64,000 bases of DNA from Palsa-504 sp003136255. GTDB taxonomy: Bacteria; Actinomycetota; Actinomycetes; Streptosporangiales; Streptosporangiaceae. The stretch spans positions 9,678 to 73,677 of the forward strand of contig PLDT01000350.1 of assembly GCA_003136255.1 (NCBI GenBank). Reading direction: 5' to 3'. Within the stretch, counting starts at the first letter, position 1, and each line of letters begins with the position of its first letter. The notes beneath the pieces are model-generated. The model searched no databases. It was not told where the DNA came from and saw nothing but the letters and a program-made list of their open reading frames with translations. Of the stretch, positions 16,497 through 26,556 are shown piece after piece. Position numbers and translations under genes: made by a program.

Positions 16497-17557
16497 CCGC
16501 CCACCGCCATGGTGGGGGCGGGCCTGATCTCGCCCGAACCGCGCGTGATGATGCCGGTCGGCACCACGTGCGTGCGCGCGGGCGAGTCATCGCCGTCCAG
16601 GCGAGCGAACAACAGCTCCGCCGCCAGGTGCCCGAGTTGCGCGACGTCCTGGGTGATGGCGGTGATGCCCGGGACCAGGACGTCGGCGAGCGGGAAGTCA
16701 TCGAAGCCGACCAGGGCGATCGTCTCTTGCAAGCAGGCCTGCCGCAGGGCCTTCACCGTGCCGATCGTGACCAGGTTCTGGCTCGCGAACAGGGCGGTCG
16801 GCGGGTCGGCCGAGCTGAGCAACTCAGTGACAGCTTGTATCGCGGCATCGACGGTGCGCAGGCCCTGCCTGACGATCAGCGGGTCGGTGTCCAGCCCGGC
16901 TCGCTCCAGCGCGTGTCGGTAGCCGTCGAATCGGTGCGCCGCGGTAGCGATGCCGGGGCTGTCGCCGAGGTACGCGATCCGCCGGTGTCCGAACGAGCAC
17001 AGGTGGTTCACGGCGGCTACGGCGCCGAGGCGATTGCTGGAAACCACGGCGTCGGCATCGAGGAACCTGGGTTCCCGGTCCACGAATACCACCCGGGTAC
17101 CCAGCCTGCGCTCGGCCACCAGGTAGCTCTGGTCTGGTGCGGCGGGCATGATCACCAGACCGTCGACGCCACGGTCGATGAGCGTGATGGCCAGGTCGCG
17201 TTCGCGGTCCGGGTCCTCGTCCAGGCTCCCGATCAGGATCTGAACCCGCCGTCCCCGGGTCACGTCCTCCACCGCCCGCAGCAGGGCAGCGCAGAACGGG
17301 TTAGCCACGTCCTCGAGCAGCAGCCCGATCGTCGCCGTGCGCCGGTCGCCGCGGCGCAGGCTGCTCGCGGTCAGGTTGGGCCGGTATCCGAGCTTGCCCG
17401 CCGCGTCCCGGATCCGGGCGGCCAGATCCGGCGCGACGGTCGGGTCGCCGTTCATCACCCGCGACACGGTCTTGACCGCCACTCCCGCCAGCGCCGCCAC
17501 GTCCTTCATCGTCGGTCGGGCATGTCGGCGCTGACCGCCAGCACGGACCGCAGACAT
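16493..17557 (-). CDS. LacI-family transcriptional regulator
   Basis: A 354-residue LacI/GalR repressor. The N-terminal HTH and hinge (TMKDVAALAGVAVKTVSRVMNG, GYRPNLTASSL) are complete and followed by a periplasmic-binding-like sugar-sensing domain (IGLLLEDVANPFCAALL, VVFVDREP, GFDDFPLADVLVPGITAITQD). It lies between the transporter ATPase gene and the PfkB kinase, with which it overlaps by ATGA. It probably represses this operon and is released by the transported sugar. AACGTT-centred palindromes at 22321-22361, upstream of the binding-protein gene, are plausible operators. Confidence 0.92.
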   Translation of the reverse strand: MSAVRAGGQRRHARPTMKDVAALAGVAVKTVSRVMNGDPTVAPDLAARIRDAAGKLGYRPNLTASSLRRGDRRTATIGLLLEDVANPFCAALLRAVEDVTRGRRVQILIGSLDEDPDRERDLAITLIDRGVDGLVIMPAAPDQSYLVAERRLGTRVVFVDREPRFLDADAVVSSNRLGAVAAVNHLCSFGHRRIAYLGDSPGIATAAHRFDGYRHALERAGLDTDPLIVRQGLRTVDAAIQAVTELLSSADPPTALFASQNLVTIGTVKALRQACLQETIALVGFDDFPLADVLVPGITAITQDVAQLGHLAAELLFARLDGDDSPARTHVVPTGIITRGSGEIRPAPTMAVGG

Positions 17558-17637
17558 CGATGTCCTTCCAAGGATGAACGCGGGGGGAATTTAGCCTGAT
17601 CTCACAATATGACCTGGGCACTACCAAAATAACCGCG

Positions 17638-17660
17638 AGCCGCCAGCCGCCAGCCGCCAG
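17638..17660. repeat. Tandem 7-bp repeat at an assembly gap
   Basis: Three full copies of AGCCGCC plus two bases run directly into the NN at 17661-17662, between the LacI and ATPase genes. This looks like a tandem repeat that the assembler could not close. Confidence 0.8.
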
Positions 17661-17693
17661 NNTGGTCATGGAACCAGCCGCGGGCCGGGCCCG

Positions 17694-18669
<976 letters not shown>

Positions 18670-18697
18670 GCCTCCTTACTGAGCGTGCCGGGCCCGC

Positions 18698-19531
18698 TCA
18701 TCCCTTCACCGCGCCCGAGGTCAGGCCGGAGATCACGAACTTGCGGAAGATGAACACCAGGATTCCGATCGGGAACACCGCCACCACGCTGGCGGCGAAG
18801 ATGGTCCCGAACGGGACCTCGTTCGGGGTGCCGAACGTCGCGATACCGACCGGGATCATCTTAAGGTTGATGTCGAAGGTGAGCGCCATCAGGAACTCGG
18901 TCCAGCACGCGGTGAAGGTGAAAATGCCGGCCGTGAACACCCCCGGCAGGGCCATCGGCAAGATGATCGACCACACCGTGCGTATCGGCCCGGCGCCGTC
19001 GATCCGGCTGGTCTCTTCCATCTCCTTGGGGATGCCGAGCATGTAGTTGCGCAGGATCCAGATGGCGAACGGCAGGAAGAACGCCGTGTACGGGATGATC
19101 AGGCCCTGGTAGCTGTCCAGCCAGCCGAGGTCCTTCTCCAGCGTGTACAGCGGCGCGATCACCGCGATCTCGGGGAACAGCGAGATCATCAGCAGCGTCA
19201 CCATCAAGGTGAACTTCCCCCGCATCGGCAGCCTGCCGAGCGCGTAGCCGGCCATCGTCCCGAAGATCAGCACCAGCGCCGTGGCGCTGAGCGTCACGAC
19301 CACCGAGTGGATGAAGTACGAGCCGAAGCCGTACTCGTTGAAGGCCTGCGAGTAGTTAGCGCCGCTGAACGGGTTCGGCCAGTACTGCACCGACCCCAGG
19401 TCGGCTGGGTTCCTGAAGCTGGTGATGACCAGCCAGTACAGCGGCAGCACGATGAACAGCACCACGAAGAGCCCGGAGATGTTGACGCCGTTGATGACCT
19501 TGCGCCAGCCGGTCCGGTTGCGCTTGCGCAT
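18698..19531 (-). CDS. Sugar ABC transporter permease (MalG type)
   Basis: A 277-residue inner-membrane permease with about six transmembrane segments. The EAA loop (EMEETSRIDGAGPIRTVWSIILPMALPG) is the ATPase contact and is intact. The C-terminus, SGLTSGAVKG, is typical of MalG-type subunits. The ATG at 19531 overlaps the TGA of the MalF-type gene (ATGA) and is preceded by AAGGAAGG. It pairs with the 19531-20493 permease to form the channel for the sugar delivered by the lipoprotein at 20617-21944. Confidence 0.92.
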   Translation of the reverse strand: MRKRNRTGWRKVINGVNISGLFVVLFIVLPLYWLVITSFRNPADLGSVQYWPNPFSGANYSQAFNEYGFGSYFIHSVVVTLSATALVLIFGTMAGYALGRLPMRGKFTLMVTLLMISLFPEIAVIAPLYTLEKDLGWLDSYQGLIIPYTAFFLPFAIWILRNYMLGIPKEMEETSRIDGAGPIRTVWSIILPMALPGVFTAGIFTFTACWTEFLMALTFDINLKMIPVGIATFGTPNEVPFGTIFAASVVAVFPIGILVFIFRKFVISGLTSGAVKG

Positions 19532-20493
19532 CAGGTTCCTTCCTTTCCGACCTGGACCTTGAAGGCCCGCAGCGAGACCAGGCAGCCGATCAGCACCAGC
19601 AGCGCGGTGGTGGTGGCCACCGCCGAGCCGGTCCCGAAGTCGAGGTTCTGGAACAGCGCCTTGTAACCCAGGATGGCCAGCGACGTGGTGGCCGTGCCCG
19701 GCCCGCCGTTGGTCATCACGAACGGCAGGTCGAACAGTCCGAAGGCCTGCAGCACGCGGAACAGTACGGCCAGGGAGAGGGTAGGTCGTAGCAGCGGGAC
19801 GGTGATCCGCCAGAACGTGGACCACCCAGAAGACCCGTCCACCTCGGCCGCCTCGTAGATGTCGCCGGGCAGCATCACCAGGCCGGCCAGCACGATGATG
19901 GCCACGAACGGGGTGGTCTTCCAGATGTCGGCGATCATCAGCGCGATGATGGCCGGAGTGTTCGTGCCCAGGATGTTCGGGTGGCCCAGACCGACGGCGC
20001 CCAAAATGGCGTCGGCCACGCCGTAGACCCCGTTGTAGATGTACAGCCACAACTCGGCGTTGATGACGGTGATCATCGACCAGGGGAGCAGCAGCAGGGC
20101 CATCATCCACCCGCGCCCTGAGGTCAGACGCTCGAGTACGAGCGCGATCAGGGTGCCGATCACCAGTTCCACCAGCACCGTGATGAACGTGTAGATGATG
20201 GTAAAGGCGAGCGCGTAATGCCAGGTCGAGTTCTTGAACACCACGGAGTAGTTGTTGCCCGTGAAGCCGTGCAGTTGGATTCCGGCGCCCGTGTCCGTGA
20301 CGTTGTTCAGGCTCATGATCACGGAGTAGACGATGGGGAAGATGGTGACGGCGGCCACGACGATCAGCGCGGGAGCGGAGAAGCTCCAGCCCAGCCGGGC
20401 CATCCGTTTACGGTTGACGTCCGGGCGGCCAACCAGGGGCGGAGGCGCCTGAACGTGTTCGGCGGTACCTGAGGTGGTGGTCACATTGGTCAC
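19531..20493 (-). CDS. Sugar ABC transporter permease (MalF type)
   Basis: A 320-residue permease with six predicted transmembrane segments after a short cytoplasmic N-terminus (RPDVNRKRMARLGWSF). The EAA motif is present (EAAEVDGSSGWSTFWRITVPLLRP). Translation may begin at the GTG ending at 20493 or at a second GTG three codons on, which is better spaced from GAAGGGG. It is coupled to the MalG-type gene by ATGA and separated from the binding-protein gene by a 123-bp spacer that holds a strong hairpin. Confidence 0.92.
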   Translation of the reverse strand: MTNVTTTSGTAEHVQAPPPLVGRPDVNRKRMARLGWSFSAPALIVVAAVTIFPIVYSVIMSLNNVTDTGAGIQLHGFTGNNYSVVFKNSTWHYALAFTIIYTFITVLVELVIGTLIALVLERLTSGRGWMMALLLLPWSMITVINAELWLYIYNGVYGVADAILGAVGLGHPNILGTNTPAIIALMIADIWKTTPFVAIIVLAGLVMLPGDIYEAAEVDGSSGWSTFWRITVPLLRPTLSLAVLFRVLQAFGLFDLPFVMTNGGPGTATTSLAILGYKALFQNLDFGTGSAVATTTALLVLIGCLVSLRAFKVQVGKEGT

Positions 20494-20559
20494 CCCTTCG
20501 TGCCGGGGAGGGAGTTCACCTTCGCCAGCTCACGTGATCTTCGTAACACGGAAGGGTCG

Positions 20560-20602
20560 CCCAGGGCCAGCAGGCCGAGCGTGCCAGCCTGCTGACCCTG
20601 GG
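20560..20602 (-). terminator. Intercistronic hairpin after binding-protein gene
   Basis: Two 15-nt arms (20588-20602 and 20560-20574 in transcript order) pair fully in RNA, with one G-U pair, around a 13-nt loop. The hairpin lies 15 nt past the binding-protein stop and before the permease genes. It probably protects or partly terminates the transcript, giving more binding protein than permease, as in other sugar ABC operons. Confidence 0.65.
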
Positions 20603-20616
20603 TTCTGGCGGCCTGG

Positions 20617-21944
20617 TTACAGGCCGCTAGCCGCGCTGGACAGGGCCGTGTTGGCGGCCGATTCAGCGGCGGACATGGCCGCCGACGGGGAGGTCGAGCC
20701 GGACAGCGCCGCGTTCACGTTGGTGTAGATCGCGCTGCTCAGCTGCGGGTAGTTCGGCGTGCCCGCGGGCCGNNCGCACCGACTCCACGGTGGGGATCTC
20801 GGAGTACTGCTCGGACAGGACGTCCTGGGCCTTCGTGCTCGCCATCCACTTGATGAAGGTCAGGTCGGCGGCGATGTTCTTGCTGTGCGGGTTGATGTAC
20901 AGGTTCCAGCCGCCGATGTTGGAGTATCCGGGGGAAGGCTGGCCGGAGAAGGTGGGCAGCGGTGCCACGCCGACCTTGCCAACGGTGGGAGTGCCCGCGA
21001 CCTGCGAGTCGGCGTAGGCGTAGTCCCAGTTGCGCAGGAACGCGGCATCCCCGGAGGCGAACGTGGACATCGCCTGCGCCTCCTGGAACGTGGTCACCGC
21101 CGATGGGGTGACGCCGCTGGTGATCAGCTGGCGCATGAACGTGACCGCCTTGATCGCGGCCGGCGAGTCGAGGCTGGCCGTGGTGTAGGCGCTGTTGGTC
21201 GCCGTGCCGCCGGCGTCGGTCAGGTACTCCATGAAGTCGCACGTCAGGCCCTCGTACGAGGCACCCTCCCAGACGAACCCGTACTTGACCAGCCCGGCCT
21301 TCTGCAGCGTCTCCGACTCAGACAGCAGCTGCTCCCAGGTCGTGGGCACCGGCAGGTGCTCCTTGGCCAGCANNCAGGAAGCCCTGGTCCTCGAACATCG
21401 GCGAGCCGTAGACCTTGCCCTGGTACGTGGCGCCCTGGACCAGACCGGGCGCGAACTGCGCCCAGTAGCTGGACGGCAGGTAATCCGACAGCGGCACCGC
21501 GAACCCGTGCTCGCCGAACTGGGCCGGCCAGATCACGTCGCCCATGAACACGTCCGGGGTGGACGCCCCGCCCGAGATGTCCGTGGCCAGTGTCGCCCGG
21601 TTGGTGTCGGTGTTGTTCGGCGCCGAGGTCAGCGAGACCTTGATGTTCGGGTACTGCGCCTCGAAGTCCTTGATCAGCACCGTCCGGACGTCCACGCCGC
21701 TGGTGTTGATCGGACTCGCCCACCAGTCGATCGTGCCCGACGTCGCGTTACCCGGTGCCGTTGACGTCCCGCTCGCCGGCAACGCCGTGCTCGAGCTCGA
21801 AGTCGTGCTGCCGGCGCTGGTGCCACTGCTAGTGCTGCTGCTACAGCCGGCTACGCCAAGCGCCCCGACCGCCCCGACCAGGGCGGCCAGCTGCCAGCTT
21901 CTCAGCCGCCGCGACGAGTATCCCGCCGATCTCTGTCGTGCCAT
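20617..21944 (-). CDS. Sugar-binding lipoprotein of ABC transporter (two gaps)
   Basis: Extracellular solute-binding protein of the sugar type. The N-terminus (MARQRSAGYS, then a hydrophobic stretch) ends in lipobox GVAGC. It continues with TIDWWASPINTSG, DVFMGDVIWPAQF, PTTWEQLLSES, AFLRNWDYAYA and GGWNLYINPHSKN, hallmarks of the family. The ATG at 21944 has AAGGAG 7 nt upstream. NN at 21373 removes a few residues after DQGFL and shifts the frame. NN at 20773 shifts it again before the C-terminal PNYPQLSSAIYTNVN segment, which ends at the TAA at 20617. It is the first gene of the operon and probably tightly regulated. Confidence 0.88.
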
Positions 21945-22548
21945 TGATGCTCCTTGGGCCAGGGATGGACGCCACACCGCGACCACCCGTTCCTGTACTC
22001 CTGCTTGCTACGTTGTGGCTGTCTTGAGGTCGTCTTCGCGAGCCTGGCTGCCGCGGCCGCATCTGCCGCGGTAGCGGCCGAGCTCCCATGTCGGGCGGCC
22101 GGGGCCGGGCGTGACCGCGCCGATGACTGGCAATCCTGCCCAGCTCGTACGGACGGCTCCGTCAGGCATGCGCGCGCAGACGACTAGCTCCACGGACGTG
22201 CCTCCCGGCCAGCAGCCGGGGCACCGCGATCAGGCCGGATTGCAGCCTCTTGGTTCGTTAGCCGTGGATGACTCATATCGGACTTCCTTCGAGCCTGAGC
22301 CGGAGCAGCCAGCCTCCTGAATAACGTTATCTCGACATCATCTCTAGCGTGATGCAACGTTCTCCTGGGGGCAAGCCCAGTTTCCATCTCGTTTCCAAAA
22401 TGTGACGCCTGTATCTTGGATAGCGCAAAGATAAAGCTCGCGGCGTTGTCTAGTCGTCTCACGGCCGGCCGCCTGGATTTCCGGAGCGCCGTGCAAAGGA
22501 CCGCCGCACCACGCAAATGCGGTGGCAAAAAAGCATTGCGAGTCAACG
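21945..22548. other. Non-coding region upstream of the sugar operon
   Basis: About 600 bp between the binding-protein start and the FtsX-type gene end. It is less GC-rich than its surroundings around 22320-22450. Only short, unsupported open frames are present. It holds AACGTT-centred sites (22321-22361) and a GTTTCC direct repeat with an 11-bp period near 22386-22402. The operon promoter should lie here, leaving a long 5' leader; I could not place it with confidence. Confidence 0.5.
22321..22361. promoter_or_regulatory. Candidate LacI-type operators
   Basis: ATAACGTTAT (22321-22330) is a perfect 10-bp palindrome with the central CG typical of LacI-family operators. A second AACGTT lies at 22356-22361, 33 bp away, which is three helical turns. 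They lie ~380-420 bp before the binding-protein start. The pairing with the LacI regulator at 16493 is inferred. Confidence 0.4.
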
Positions 22549-25011
22549 TTATCCGGTTTCCTTCAGCGATTCCCGGGTAGTGCGACCGCTGACTGGTGTG
22601 CCCGCTGGGGCGAGGGAGAATCGTGACGTCTGGCCGCTCCTAGGTAACGGATTCCGAAGCAACGGTGGGTGCGGATGCGGCCGCGACGGGCTGGCCGGGC
22701 TGCGCAGGTGAGCGGAGTCGGAGATCCGGGTGGTGCGACGGGCCAGGAACAACGCCGCCGCCGTGGCGACGGCCAGCGCGACGGCCAGGATCTCGGCGAT
22801 GGTCGCGGCGGACAAGCCCGCGGCGATGCCCGACCCGATCCCGCTCGTCTGGCCCTGCATGTTGATCAGCCGCGGCGCGATCACCAGGCCCGCGATCATC
22901 CCGCCGGCCACGCCGATCGCGGTCAGGATCGTGGTGTTGACCACGAGCGTGGCCATCACCTGGCGCGGTGTGAGCCCCATGGCCTTGAGCACGCCCACCT
23001 CGTGCAGGTGATCCCTCAGCCCGACCGCGGTCGCGGTGAGCAGGTTGGCCAGCCCGATGACAGCCAGCAGGACGACCGCGACGGCGACCACCAGTCGCAC
23101 GACCCCGAGCCCGCTGGCCGGATTGGTCACCAGACGCACGTCGAGCCGGTTGTGTGAGGCTTCGAGCAGGTCCGCCCGCGCCGTGGCGGCCGCCACGCCC
23201 GGCTTCAGGACCAGGCTGTAGACCAGTGGGGGCGGCCCGCTGCCGGCGTCGGTCAGCGCGTCGAGCCCGAAATCGAGGACGTCCCCGTTGTTGGCCGGCT
23301 CGATGGTCCGTCCCACGATGTGCAAGATCACCGGCACGCCGTCGATGGTCGGCGAGATCCACGCGCCGACCCCGATGTGCATCAGGTCCAGGAAACCCTG
23401 GCCCGCCACCGCCTCGTTGGCGGCGCGGAACATATGCCCCTGGACCATCTGGAACGGGTACGGCCGCCAGGAGTAGCCCATGGCCCGGGCAATGAACGTG
23501 CCGTTGACGCCGGGCAGCAGCGTCTCGAACTCGGCGCCCGGGTAGGACGCGAGCACCTGGTCGTCCTGGCTGATCAGGGCCCGGGTCTGCTTCGCGTCCA
23601 GGCCGCCTTGGCTTACCGTGACGGCCGCCGCCAGGCCTATCCGCCCCGGGTCCCTGGTGAAGCTGTCCACGGTCGACCAGCAGGTCAGCGCGATGGTGAT
23701 CATCACCATCGGGATGGCCAGCCCGACCACGGTCAGCGCCGCGGGCAGCCGCCGGGTCAGCGAGTCCCGGGCGCCGAGGACGAGGGCCGCCGGAAGGTGG
23801 ACGAGCAGGCCCAGCCGGGCGATCAGGGACAGGTGACCACGTGGCGGGCTCGGCTGCACGGCGGCGACCGGAGAGACCAGGCCCGCCCGCCAGGCCGGGA
23901 TGATGGTGGCGACCGCCACGGTGAGTACAGTGCCGCCGGCGATCAGTGCCAGCCATGCGCCGGACAGCGGAGCCAGGCCGACCGGCGTGCCGTCCGGCGG
24001 CCGCACGAACTCCGGCGAGGTCAAGATCCGCGCCGCGGCCAGCCCGAGTACGGCTCCGGCCGCGCCCAGCGCGGTCTGCTGGGCGAGCAGCATCCGCACC
24101 ACCTGACCGGGGGTGAACCCGAGCGCCTTCAGCATCGCGATGTCCTGGCGCTGCACCAGGACCCGGGCCGCGGTGACGTTGGCGATTGCGCACGGGCCGG
24201 CGATCAGCGCGATGATGCCGAACAGGGCCAGCAGCAGCCCGAGCAGCCGGTCGTTGCTGGCCATCGAGCCCTGCACCTGCTGCCAGGTCGAGTAGCGCAA
24301 GACCGCCGAGTTCTCCGCCGCGCCGTTGTAGTAGTTGTAGATGTTCTGCACGACCTCGCTGGTGGCCAGGGCGGAGTTGTCGTCCAGCCGCAGACCCACG
24401 ACCTTCTCGGTCTCGCTCGCCTGCGGCTCGACCCGGGTCAGCAGCGTGTGCTGGACCCAGATCAGGCCGGGCGTCCACTGCGGGTAGAAACCCTGGTCGG
24501 CGGTGTCGGCGATGCCGATGACCCGGATCGAGACCTGCGTGCCGTCGATGCCGTCCACGACGATCTGGTCACCGACGCCGACGTGGACGGCCGCCGCGAA
24601 CGACGCCTCAAGCACCGCGCCGTCCTGCTCCGAGGGCCGCAGCCAGGTGCCCGCCACGATCAGCGGCGCGGACATCGTGGGCGGCACCGGGGTCAGGCCG
24701 GCCAGTTCGACCGGTGACCGTACCGCGCCCTGCTCCAGCGTCGCCGAGGCGGCCTGGTAAGGCTGGCCGACCGCCTGGACTCCCGGGAGCGAGCGCAGCT
24801 CGCTGGTATTGGTCCCGTTCTGGAAGTAGACCAGTACGTCCGCCCCGCGGGTCCGGGCGAACAGTTGCTGCCACGGGTTCAGGGCGCCCTGCAGCAGCAT
24901 CGTGGCCAGGAAGAGCGCGGCCACCACGCAGCCGACCACCCCTATGGTGAGCAGGGCCTGGCCGCGGTGAGCGCGCAGATCCGCGCGTGCCCACCGCAGC
25001 GTGCCTCGCAC
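22549..25011 (-). CDS. FtsX/MacB-type ABC transporter permease
   Basis: An 820-residue integral membrane protein with two FtsX-type units. Each has helices around a VGVLKAMGLTPRQV- or IAMLKALGFTPGQV-like cytoplasmic motif, with a large extracytoplasmic domain after the first helix (LLTIGVVGCVVAALFLATM). The last ~55 residues are a Ser/Pro/Arg-rich tail of doubtful function. It follows its ATPase gene by 6 bp. Such single-chain permeases with LolD-type ATPases act in lipid or lipoprotein handling or peptide export. The PadR gene in front suggests control by a toxic small molecule. Confidence 0.88.
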   Translation of the reverse strand: MRGTLRWARADLRAHRGQALLTIGVVGCVVAALFLATMLLQGALNPWQQLFARTRGADVLVYFQNGTNTSELRSLPGVQAVGQPYQAASATLEQGAVRSPVELAGLTPVPPTMSAPLIVAGTWLRPSEQDGAVLEASFAAAVHVGVGDQIVVDGIDGTQVSIRVIGIADTADQGFYPQWTPGLIWVQHTLLTRVEPQASETEKVVGLRLDDNSALATSEVVQNIYNYYNGAAENSAVLRYSTWQQVQGSMASNDRLLGLLLALFGIIALIAGPCAIANVTAARVLVQRQDIAMLKALGFTPGQVVRMLLAQQTALGAAGAVLGLAAARILTSPEFVRPPDGTPVGLAPLSGAWLALIAGGTVLTVAVATIIPAWRAGLVSPVAAVQPSPPRGHLSLIARLGLLVHLPAALVLGARDSLTRRLPAALTVVGLAIPMVMITIALTCWSTVDSFTRDPGRIGLAAAVTVSQGGLDAKQTRALISQDDQVLASYPGAEFETLLPGVNGTFIARAMGYSWRPYPFQMVQGHMFRAANEAVAGQGFLDLMHIGVGAWISPTIDGVPVILHIVGRTIEPANNGDVLDFGLDALTDAGSGPPPLVYSLVLKPGVAAATARADLLEASHNRLDVRLVTNPASGLGVVRLVVAVAVVLLAVIGLANLLTATAVGLRDHLHEVGVLKAMGLTPRQVMATLVVNTTILTAIGVAGGMIAGLVIAPRLINMQGQTSGIGSGIAAGLSAATIAEILAVALAVATAAALFLARRTTRISDSAHLRSPASPSRPHPHPPLLRNPLPRSGQTSRFSLAPAGTPVSGRTTRESLKETG

Positions 25012-25017
25012 CGGGTC

Positions 25018-25805
<788 letters not shown>

Positions 25806-25809
<4 letters not shown>

Positions 25810-26333
25810 ACGAGTTCCTCCTGGCATCGTTCCAGCCAGTCCAGGTCGGCCTGCAGGTGCAAGACGGCTCCCTCGATCAGCAGCCGGGCCGTGGTGTCGG
25901 CCGGATCGGTGTCGGCCTGCAGCTCGGTGAGCCGGCGTATGAGGCTGAGGTAGTGCCGGCGCTGCTTGTTCATCAGGGCCATCCGGTCGGCCAGCCCGGC
26001 CAGCGGGGCGAGGATCAGCTTGACGAAGAAGTCGTCCCGGATGCGAGGCCCGTCGCTCGGCTCGTCGACCCACGCGCTGAGGGCCTCCCGCCCGGCGGGC
26101 GTGAGCTCGTAGACGCGCTTGTTCGGCCGCGTGGTCTGCTCCACGTCCTGGCTGCGCACCAGCCCGTCCTGCTCGAGCCGCTTGAGCGTGACGTACACCT
26201 GCCCGATGTTGGGGGAGGGATAGGCCTGGCCAAAGGTCTGTTCCAGCGCAAGCTTCAGCTCATAGCCATGAGCCGGCTCTTTTGCGAGGAGCGCCAGCAA
26301 GGGCTGCCGCACGATCCCGTCACCTCCATGCAC
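25806..26333 (-). CDS. PadR-family transcriptional regulator
   Basis: A 175-residue PadR protein. The winged helix (QPLLALLAKEPAHGYELKLALEQTFG, NIGQVYVTLKRLEQDGLV, KRVYELTPAGREAL) is followed by a C-terminal helical dimerisation part (LADRMALMNKQRRHYLSLIRRL). It is the first gene of the PadR-ATPase-permease operon and overlaps the ATPase start. Inverted repeats of TACATA and GTTATGT type upstream (26384-26400, 26481-26510) fit PadR operators, so it probably represses its own operon and the divergent lipoprotein gene. Confidence 0.9.
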
Positions 26334-26383
26334 CTGCCAGGGCCCGGACCGGCCCCGGTTAGCTCGCGCTCAGATTAACGCTG

Positions 26384-26400
26384 TACATAACAGATATGTA
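26384..26400. promoter_or_regulatory. Candidate PadR operator 1
   Basis: TACATA-ACAGA-TATGTA is a perfect 6-bp inverted repeat with a 5-bp spacer, 51 bp before the PadR start. PadR-family proteins bind ATGT/ACAT-type symmetric sites. Confidence 0.55.
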
Positions 26401-26480
26401 AGCCCCTGCGCCCGGCGAGTTTCGGCCAGCTACGTTGGGACCCGGCGCGTCGGCGCGTCGGCGCGAAACATGTCGGAGTC

Positions 26481-26510
26481 GTTATGTGATCGTGTTGACA
26501 TATACATAAC
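26481..26510. promoter_or_regulatory. Candidate PadR operator 2
   Basis: GTTATGT (26481-26487) and ACATAAC (26504-26510) form a perfect 7-bp inverted repeat with a 16-bp spacer. A further CATAAC lies at 26518-26523. The site covers the -35 of the divergent lipoprotein promoter, so binding would block it. Confidence 0.5.
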
Positions 26511-26523
26511 AACGGTGCATAAC
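26495..26523 (+). promoter_or_regulatory. Candidate promoter of the orphan lipoprotein gene
   Basis: TTGACA (26495-26500), a 17-bp spacer and CATAAC (26518-26523), facing the gene at 26557. The -35 lies inside the GTTATGT/ACATAAC inverted repeat. Confidence 0.5.
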
Positions 26524-26556
26524 ATGCATCTACGAATCTAGAGGGCAGGTGGAGTC

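Noticed and set aside
22640..24717. Long open frames on both strands across the FtsX-type gene
   Set aside because: Low-complexity Arg/Gly/Pro translations without any domain; the 820-residue permease explains the region.
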